Positions 13,890 through 18,860 of a stretch of 18,860 bases of DNA are shown piece by piece. The stretch lies in NCBI GenBank assembly GCA_030829675.1, contig JAURAE010000015.1:1-18860 (forward strand). Reading direction: 5' to 3'. The notes beneath the pieces were generated by a model. The model was not told where the DNA came from. It saw nothing but the letters and a program-made list of their open reading frames with translations, and did not search any database. Position numbers and translations under genes: made by a program. Every line of letters starts with the position of its first letter. Positions within the stretch are counted from its first letter, which is position 1. This stretch comes from Schleiferiaceae bacterium. Lineage in GTDB: Bacteria; Bacteroidota; Bacteroidia; Flavobacteriales; Schleiferiaceae.

Positions 13890-15122
13890 CGCGAAAATGC
13901 CTTGGCTTTTTTCTTTGAATCCCTCGGCCGCTAAACGACCACTTTCCATCGCTGCATTCAAAGAACCATTGAACAGTACATCCCCGGCTAAAAAGATCTG
14001 ATCCGTGAGCTGACTTTCACTTGGGGAAGAAGTGGTCTTTAGATTTTGAAGGTCCGGCAGCGCTTGAGGAATATCAAACGTTGTAATATGCTTTAATTGA
14101 CTTACCCCGCAGTACTGACGAAGTTCCTCCTCGACTTCCTTTTGGATTTGGTCACTGGGTAGCCCATCGTACTCTAAACAAGTTACCGATACTATTTCCC
14201 TGCCCTTTGCATCCGTAAAGGCGTACAAATTGTTGGCTCTTTTGCCCGCATCTGCGATCAGAGCAATGGTATGGGCAGGTATAGAGGTTTTATCTACCTC
14301 GAAATATAGATTCAAACACGACTTCCAACGAACCTGTTGATCATTCATATTTTGTACAAGGGCACTAGCATCTCCGGTGATAATCACACCTGTATGCGGC
14401 AAAACCTCGCCGGAGCCCAAGTAAATATCTTCATTCGTCACCCGGTTCACTGGAGTCTGCAGGCGAATTTCCGTGCGCGTTAGTTTTGATTTGAGCTGTT
14501 CACTTAACGCCCCAATGCCATTGGCCGGAATGGTAGCATAGCCCTCACCGAACATCTTGTAGACAAATTCAAACATTCGGCTGGAGGTACGCAATGACGG
14601 TTCCAAGAAAATACCGGCGAAGAATGGCCGGAAGAATCGGTCAATGATTTTTTTAGAAAAACCAATTCCTTCAAGGTATTCAAGCGTGGTAAATTCAGTA
14701 GAATCAAAGATTTCCTCAATGGTCTTCCTCTTGAGCCGTTGGTTCAAAAGCAAGATTCGAAACTTATCTGCCACAGAACCAATGTTTGCAAATACAGTAG
14801 GCAACAACGCACCAAGATCACGCGTTGGATCACCAATACGATAACGATTGCCATTCACCAAGATTTGCGCTCCTGAGGCTAATTTCTGTAACCCAAGCGC
14901 ATTCATATCAAGGTACTTGTTTACCAGAGGATAGGTACTCAACAACACTTGGAAACCAATATCTAGGCGATAGCCCTCAATCTCCACGGTTCGTACTCGC
15001 CCACCTACTCCATCAGATTTTTCCAATATAATGGGTTCAAATCCAGCTTGTTCAAGCTCGAGTGCAGCAATCAATCCACTGATCCCTGCGCCAACGACAT
15101 ATACCTGTTTTGAAGAATTCAT
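13887..15122 (-). CDS. FAD-dependent amine oxidase / desaturase-type oxidoreductase
   Basis: This 411-residue flavoprotein belongs to the amino_oxidase superfamily (protoporphyrinogen oxidase, phytoene desaturase, monoamine oxidase relatives). The N-terminal Rossmann motif is VVGAGISGL (9-17) with the ribose-binding Glu at 34, then GVGGRVRT (38-45). The C-terminal FAD segment reads LAGDVLFNGSLNAAMESGRLAAE. The centre holds FFRPFFAGIFLEPSLRTSS and FGEGYATIPANGIGALSEQL, typical of the NAD(P)/FAD-dependent oxidoreductases often found near carotenoid or lipid genes, but no such gene is adjacent here. Substrate is unknown; it may act on a hydrophobic or quinone-like molecule. There is no signal peptide. 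The gene starts 82 nt after the aldo/keto reductase stop on the same strand, so it may be a downstream member of that run or have its own promoter (see palindrome at 15162). Confidence 0.85.
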   Translation of the reverse strand: MNSSKQVYVVGAGISGLIAALELEQAGFEPIILEKSDGVGGRVRTVEIEGYRLDIGFQVLLSTYPLVNKYLDMNALGLQKLASGAQILVNGNRYRIGDPTRDLGALLPTVFANIGSVADKFRILLLNQRLKRKTIEEIFDSTEFTTLEYLEGIGFSKKIIDRFFRPFFAGIFLEPSLRTSSRMFEFVYKMFGEGYATIPANGIGALSEQLKSKLTRTEIRLQTPVNRVTNEDIYLGSGEVLPHTGVIITGDASALVQNMNDQQVRWKSCLNLYFEVDKTSIPAHTIALIADAGKRANNLYAFTDAKGREIVSVTCLEYDGLPSDQIQKEVEEELRQYCGVSQLKHITTFDIPQALPDLQNLKTTSSPSESQLTDQIFLAGDVLFNGSLNAAMESGRLAAEGFKEKSQGIFA

Positions 15123-15161
15123 GGCACCTTGTTTAAGTATGATCTACCCTTAGAACCCGAG

Positions 15162-15174
15162 CCAAATGATTTGG
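15162..15174. promoter_or_regulatory. 13-bp palindrome upstream of the FAD oxidoreductase
   Basis: CCAAAT-G-ATTTGG is a perfect 6-bp inverted repeat with a single central base, about 40 nt upstream of the FAD oxidoreductase ATG and 31 nt beyond the aldo/keto reductase stop. Position and symmetry fit a dimeric-regulator operator. The T-run that follows on the plus strand points the wrong way for a terminator of the minus-strand genes. No matching TAnnTTTG box was found in this gap. Confidence 0.35.
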
Positions 15175-15204
15175 TTTTTAGAAAGGCAAAAAATTGGCCG
15201 TAGA

Positions 15205-16146
15205 TTACCAAGGAAGCTTCAAGCACGCCACCTCATTTTGATAGAACTCTCGAAGTCGAACGACCGTTTCCTCCGCTAATTGGTATTCGGAAGCAGCGAT
15301 ATTTTGGTCCAATTGGTCTATGGACAAACATCCCGGAATAACGGTAGTAACGGCTGGATCCGCCAGACAAAAGGCAATGGCTGCCTGTGCCATATTCTTT
15401 TCCGAACCGATAATCTCCCGAACCCGATCTACTAGTGTGGCACGTTGGGAAATATCTGCTCGTGACCATCGTCCACGTACGCCAGAAAAAACACTCTGTG
15501 CATCATACTTTCCACTCAACCAACCTGAATCTAGTGGGATTTTGGCAATAACAGCCGCTCCCCTTTCTTTCATAATATCGAAGGCTTGGGCTATATCCTG
15601 ATGAAGAATGTTATAAAACGCCTCAACCACTGTCGCGCCCGTGGTTCCCATTAATATTCGAAGATCATCGGCGGTATCAATAGAAGCCCCATAGCCTTTA
15701 ATTTTTCCCTCTTCCTTCAAGCGTTCTAAGATCTCGTAATGATCATTTTGAGTGCCGTTCAAATAAGACGAGGGAGGGTTGTGAATAATCAAGGAGTCGA
15801 CATAGTCTAACTGTAATCTTCGCAGACTCCCCTCCAATGAGGTACGTATATAATCCGACTCATAATTCATCGTACCATGGTCCGTATGACCAAACTTTGT
15901 ATTGATTACTATAGAATCTCGATCTACCCCGCGAAGAGCCTTTCCTAGCCGATCTTCTCCTGTGCCATGACCATAATTTGGTGCCGTATCAAAGAAATTT
16001 ATCCCACGATCTAGCGCGGCATGGACCAACCCTGTAGCCTCTTGTTCAGAAAGACCTTTCCAACCTGATTCAACACCTAATTGCCATGCACCTAGACCTA
16101 TTTCCGTGACCTTGGCCGTACTTTTTAAGTAACTATTTAGCTTCAT
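15205..16146 (-). CDS. aldo/keto reductase
   Basis: This is a NAD(P)H-dependent (beta/alpha)8-barrel oxidoreductase acting on aldehydes or ketones; substrate unknown. With the start used here it is 313 residues, normal for the family. The catalytic tetrad is complete: D53 and Y58 in FFDTAPNYG, K84 in NTKFG and H122 in IIHNPP. LRRLQLDYVDSLIIHNPP is the usual family segment, and the C-terminal FCLADPAVTTVIPGC holds the cofactor loop. I chose the ATG at 16146, which gives MKLNSYLKSTAKVTEIGLG, the usual AKR N-terminus; a GTG eight codons earlier would lengthen the overlap with the preceding gene from 14 to 38 nt. It is thus translationally linked to the DUF2007 gene and probably co-transcribed with the QEGLA and nitrilase-fusion genes. 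Confidence 0.92.
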   Translation of the reverse strand: MKLNSYLKSTAKVTEIGLGAWQLGVESGWKGLSEQEATGLVHAALDRGINFFDTAPNYGHGTGEDRLGKALRGVDRDSIVINTKFGHTDHGTMNYESDYIRTSLEGSLRRLQLDYVDSLIIHNPPSSYLNGTQNDHYEILERLKEEGKIKGYGASIDTADDLRILMGTTGATVVEAFYNILHQDIAQAFDIMKERGAAVIAKIPLDSGWLSGKYDAQSVFSGVRGRWSRADISQRATLVDRVREIIGSEKNMAQAAIAFCLADPAVTTVIPGCLSIDQLDQNIAASEYQLAEETVVRLREFYQNEVACLKLPW

Positions 16147-16558
16147 TGTTTTTATCAAACTCGGTTCCACACTCCTTACACCGAAATACGGTTTTGGTGA
16201 AAAACGGATATACTACGAGTAATAAGGAAATCGCCAAAGTTAACCACCCTGCCGCCGTCTTGAAACTTTTAAAACCTGCATATACCGCAGTGGATTGACA
16301 GCTCGGACATTTGAGCGCATGATCCTCTTCATCCAGATAAGGACGAGCCTCCCATTCTTCGATGAGTTCCTTGGCATGCTGAAAATCTTCCTCACGAACT
16401 TGAAGACGGATGCCACCTACGGCGAGGTCATAGAAAGAATTTAATCGGACAATATTCTCGTCCAAAATAAAACACTCCACCCCTTCACTCTCTAGTCGAG
16501 TCTTCAGCAAATGTGCCGAAATGTCGCTTGAAAAGGTTTTAAGGGTGATGAGTTTCAT
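16133..16558 (-). CDS. DUF2007 domain protein with hydrophobic segment and two CxxC knuckles
   Basis: The first ~72 of 141 residues match the DUF2007 fold: TLKTFSSDISAHLLKTRLESEGVECFILDEN followed by AVGGIRLQVREEDFQHAKELI. This small alpha/beta domain has been proposed to act in signalling; the evidence is limited. Then CPSC (84-87) and CKEC (127-130) form two zinc-knuckle-like pairs, separated by a hydrophobic stretch (~103-121). If that stretch crosses the membrane once, the two CxxC pairs would be on opposite sides; if it is a short buried or re-entrant hairpin, they can form one zinc ribbon. The ATG overlaps the preceding TAA by one base (TAATG), and the end overlaps the aldo/keto reductase by 14 nt, so it is firmly within this operon. 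Confidence 0.85.
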   Translation of the reverse strand: MKLITLKTFSSDISAHLLKTRLESEGVECFILDENIVRLNSFYDLAVGGIRLQVREEDFQHAKELIEEWEARPYLDEEDHALKCPSCQSTAVYAGFKSFKTAAGWLTLAISLLLVVYPFFTKTVFRCKECGTEFDKNNEAK

Positions 16559-18084
16559 TACAGTTTCTTCAATTCAAAGACATCCTTACGACGGTCCTTT
16601 AAGTTCTTTACGCTACCAAACTGGTGCAGTTCACGCAACAGGCTCAAATCTACATCAGCGATGAGAATCATCTCTGTATTCGGAGTTGCTTCCGCTTTAA
16701 TACCATTAGTTGGGAAGGAGAAATCACACGGAGTAAAGACCATGGACTGCGCGAACTGTATGTCCATATTATGAACGTTTGGAAGGTTGCCGACACTTCC
16801 AGCAATGGCCACATAGCATTCATTCTCAATGGCACGTGCCTGCGCACAATGGCGCACCCGCGAGTACCCATTCTGCGTATCCGTCAAAAACGGCACAAAA
16901 AGGATATCCATGCCTTCATCTGCCAACAATCGGCTGAGCTCAGGGAATTCCGAATCGTAACAAATGAGGATGCCTATTTTACCACAATCGGTATCAAATA
17001 CCTTGAGCTCCTTGCCTCCTTGCATGCCCCAAACCTTTGCCTCATCGGGGGTTACATGAATTTTCTCATAACGCTCTACCGTCCCATCACGCTTACACAA
17101 ATACCCCACATTGTAGAGGACATTATCCCGAATTTCCGGCATGCTCCCCGCGATAATATTGATGTTGTACGAAATGGAAAGGTTTGAGAATTTCTGAACG
17201 ATATCGTCGGTGTATTGGGCCAATTCCCTTATCGCCTGTGCCTCGCTCATGTGGTTGTATTGCGCCATCAACGGGGCATTGAAAAACTCCGGAAAAAGAG
17301 CAAAGTCCGAGCGGTACCCCGAGACGGTATCAATAAAATATTCAACCTGTTGCAGTAATGCATCAATGTTCTCGTAAGCGCGCATCTGCCATTGAACCAG
17401 ACCCAATCTCACCACGGTCTTACTACTCTCTGCGGAAACGACAGGTTTCTCGTAGTAAATATTGTCCCATTCTAAGAGAACGGCATATTCTTGCGAATCT
17501 GAATCCCCCTCCAAGTATCCCTTTAAAACACGCGTGGGGTGAAAATCATTGGAGATCTGAAAATTCAGAACAGGATCATGAATCTCCTTGCTCTTGACCT
17601 TGTCTATATACTGCTTGGGCGTCAAACTATCTGAATACTTATGATAATTCGGTATACGGCCACCAAACGCTATTCCTCGCAGATTCTGTTTTTCACAGAG
17701 TTCCTTTCGATAATCATAGAGCCTTCTTCCAAGGCGCAGCCCACGATAATCTGGCTTGATAAACACATCAATGCCATAGAGTACATCACCCTGTGCGTCG
17801 TGCGAATCGAACGTATAATTCGCTGTGATATCGGCATAGCTGTGATTGGCATCGTACTTCTCAAAATCAACGATAATGGACAACGCGCAGCCCGCAATAT
17901 TCCCATTGACCTTGATGACGACCTGACCCTCTGGAAATTTTCGCAGTAGGCTTTTGATGTGATGCTCCTTCCAATAAGAATTTGGCATCGAGGTATAGGC
18001 GCTGACCATGACCTCCTTGAGGTCGAGGTAATCTTCGAATTGCAAATACGCCAACTCGATTTTATCAATATCACTAAGTTCCAT
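16558..18084 (-). CDS. GNAT acetyltransferase fused to carbon-nitrogen hydrolase (nitrilase superfamily)
   Basis: The protein has 508 residues. Residues ~10-205 are a GNAT-type acyltransferase domain; its acyl-CoA loop is IKPDYRGLRLGRRLYDY (109-125), with RGLRLG in place of the stricter RxxGxG. Residues ~225-490 are a C-N hydrolase with the complete triad: E266 in LFPEFF, K341 in YEKIHVT and C375 in ICYDSEFPE. Such enzymes cleave amides or nitriles, or transfer the acyl group to an amine; together the halves could make and break or move an amide on one substrate, which is unknown. Fusions of this type are annotated as bifunctional GNAT/C-N hydrolase proteins in Bacteroidota. I chose the ATG at 18084; a TTG five codons upstream is possible but less likely. 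The gene lies 56 nt after the QEGLA gene, and its TAA overlaps the DUF2007 ATG. Confidence 0.92.
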   Translation of the reverse strand: MELSDIDKIELAYLQFEDYLDLKEVMVSAYTSMPNSYWKEHHIKSLLRKFPEGQVVIKVNGNIAGCALSIIVDFEKYDANHSYADITANYTFDSHDAQGDVLYGIDVFIKPDYRGLRLGRRLYDYRKELCEKQNLRGIAFGGRIPNYHKYSDSLTPKQYIDKVKSKEIHDPVLNFQISNDFHPTRVLKGYLEGDSDSQEYAVLLEWDNIYYEKPVVSAESSKTVVRLGLVQWQMRAYENIDALLQQVEYFIDTVSGYRSDFALFPEFFNAPLMAQYNHMSEAQAIRELAQYTDDIVQKFSNLSISYNINIIAGSMPEIRDNVLYNVGYLCKRDGTVERYEKIHVTPDEAKVWGMQGGKELKVFDTDCGKIGILICYDSEFPELSRLLADEGMDILFVPFLTDTQNGYSRVRHCAQARAIENECYVAIAGSVGNLPNVHNMDIQFAQSMVFTPCDFSFPTNGIKAEATPNTEMILIADVDLSLLRELHQFGSVKNLKDRRKDVFELKKL

Positions 18085-18140
18085 GGTGGAGAAGGGCAAT
18101 TGAGCCGTTGTTTAAGTTACGATTTTAGGGACCAATTTCC

Positions 18141-18860
18141 TTAATCGTATTTATCAAAAATCTTCTCGTAGAACGGCGACGATAACGAAGAATCGAACGT
18201 CGTCAAAAAAGAGGAATAGCTCAAATAAGACAATAAATAACGCTTATCAGTAATCCAAGGCGGCATATAAGTAGGCGGCGCCACTATACCCAGCTCAGAA
18301 AGCTTTTTCAGGGTAGGTAAATCTGCAATATTCAGCTTGCCAACAAACAACAGATCCAGGTAATCGAACTTGCCCTTAGCCACCGCCAGGCGCAAGAAAT
18401 TGTGAACATCAGCCAATCCTTCGAGGTAGACGATATCCTTGGTAAAAGGCGCCCCACCGGTCATCACACCACCTCTAAACACACGCTTGGCGTTCTGAAA
18501 GGACTGCTCAGGGTGATCCGTTTTTTCTAAGAAGTAACGATACACATCGATAAAATCAGCACCATCAATGGCGTGCTGAATAGCGATGACGCGATCTGAT
18601 AATCGGCGTAATCGGTCTAAATCAATATTTCCAGTGATGAACTCAGCAAAAACCGCCAATCCCTCCTGCGTCGCAGTAGTACCGGCATGCCCTTCGACCA
18701 ATATCTTTAAATACGGTTGTAAATGACCATTGATGGACGTCGCAACGTGCACAAAAGCCTCATGTTGAATGAGCTGATCGACATCCTTATCATTGAACTG
18801 TGCTGTAGGGCGAATGGCAATACGACGTCGCCCCGCCAACGCATTCGAAGCCAAACTAGG
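18141..18860 (-). CDS. QEGLA-motif (DUF1704) putative zinc metallopeptidase, N-terminal part outside window
   Basis: The frame is open to the window edge, so the start is missing; 239 C-terminal residues are visible. They include HEAFVH (33-38 of the visible part), an HExxxH zinc motif, and TQEGLA (64-69), where the Glu 28 residues after the second His can be the third zinc ligand. This is the bacterial family named 'flavohemoglobin expression-modulating QEGLA motif protein' (DUF1704). It is related to eukaryotic KIAA0895/MATCAP proteins, shown to remove C-terminal tyrosine from tubulin, so carboxypeptidase activity on a C-terminal residue or a gamma-glutamyl-like bond is plausible; the bacterial substrate is not known to me. 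The C-terminal region (LAVAKGKFDYLDLLFVGKL and onward) is the usual family tail. It is the first visible gene of a compact minus-strand cluster. Confidence 0.88.
   Translation of the reverse strand, partial: PSLASNALAGRRRIAIRPTAQFNDKDVDQLIQHEAFVHVATSINGHLQPYLKILVEGHAGTTATQEGLAVFAEFITGNIDLDRLRRLSDRVIAIQHAIDGADFIDVYRYFLEKTDHPEQSFQNAKRVFRGGVMTGGAPFTKDIVYLEGLADVHNFLRLAVAKGKFDYLDLLFVGKLNIADLPTLKKLSELGIVAPPTYMPPWITDKRYLLSYLSYSSFLTTFDSSLSSPFYEKIFDKYD

Noticed and set aside
15155..15180. Rho-independent terminator formed by the palindrome at 15162 plus the following T-run
   Set aside because: The T-run is on the plus strand, but the genes ending near here are on the minus strand. No + gene precedes it, so a regulatory palindrome is a better reading.
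16147..16170. GTG start for the aldo/keto reductase eight codons upstream
   Set aside because: It would deepen the overlap with the DUF2007 gene to 38 nt, and the extra residues are not part of the usual AKR N-terminus.
18085..18099. TTG start for the GNAT/C-N hydrolase fusion five codons upstream
   Set aside because: An ATG is available at 18084, and the extra five residues show nothing conserved.
1..18860. CRISPR arrays, transposases, integrases, phage genes, tRNA or rRNA, toxin-antitoxin or defence islands
   Set aside because: No direct-repeat array, terminal inverted repeats, tRNA cloverleaf or hallmark protein motif was seen on either strand; the content is chromosomal housekeeping and conserved accessory genes.

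Overview
This window looks like chromosomal DNA of a Bacteroidota bacterium, most likely a member of the Flavobacteriales. Four observations support this. The first gene ends in a type IX secretion (T9SS) type B sorting domain, the 'gliding motility-associated C-terminal domain'. Start codons are not preceded by Shine-Dalgarno sequences. Several intergenic gaps carry the Bacteroidota -7 promoter element TAnnTTTG or close variants. The gene content is typical of the group: a TPR / DUF368 / aroE / DUF349 run, a menB for menaquinone, and a QEGLA-motif protein beside a GNAT/nitrilase fusion. Genus cannot be told from this stretch. The genome is very compact: about 97% of the window appears coding, and the longest gene-free gap is 158 bp (3823-3980).

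Layout. 1-1281 (+) is the 3' end of a large secreted beta-propeller/PKD adhesin-like protein. 1278-3822 (-) carries a phosphohexosamine/phosphohexose mutase (glmM-like) followed by a cysteine desulfurase. 3981-10808 (+) is a tight five-gene run: TPR protein, DUF368 polyprenyl-phosphate transporter (PopT family), shikimate dehydrogenase aroE, a DUF349 repeat protein and uvrB. Gaps in this run are 7 nt, a 4-nt ATGA overlap, 0 nt and 6 nt. 10809-11345 (-) is a small exported beta-barrel-like protein with a His-rich mature N-terminus. 11410-12132 (+) is a DUF3784 membrane protein with a PH-like tail. 12134-13617 (-) is menB coupled to a nitroreductase by a TAATG junction. 13690-13878 (+) is a 62-residue, very basic small protein. 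13887-15122 (-) is a flavin amine-oxidase-type oxidoreductase. 15205-18860 (-) is a compact cluster: a QEGLA/HEXXXH putative metallopeptidase (cut by the window edge), a GNAT + carbon-nitrogen hydrolase fusion, a DUF2007 membrane/zinc-knuckle protein and an aldo/keto reductase.

How they may work together. GlmM (amino-sugar precursor) and PopT (lipid-carrier recycling) both serve envelope synthesis, on opposite sides of one divergent control region. AroE leads to chorismate, from which menaquinone is made via MenB. The rest of the + operon (DUF349, uvrB) has no obvious pathway link and probably reflects conserved housekeeping synteny.

Most interesting points. (1) The QEGLA metallopeptidase / GNAT-nitrilase / DUF2007 / AKR cluster at the right edge resembles a small-molecule or peptide-tag processing locus. 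Its key partner genes, if any, lie just outside the window. (2) All four tail-to-tail gene junctions in the window place opposing stop codons 0-8 nt apart or overlapping, leaving no room for ordinary intergenic terminators. (3) Several short perfect palindromes sit at promoters or stop codons. No CRISPR array, mobile element, phage gene, rRNA or tRNA was recognised.
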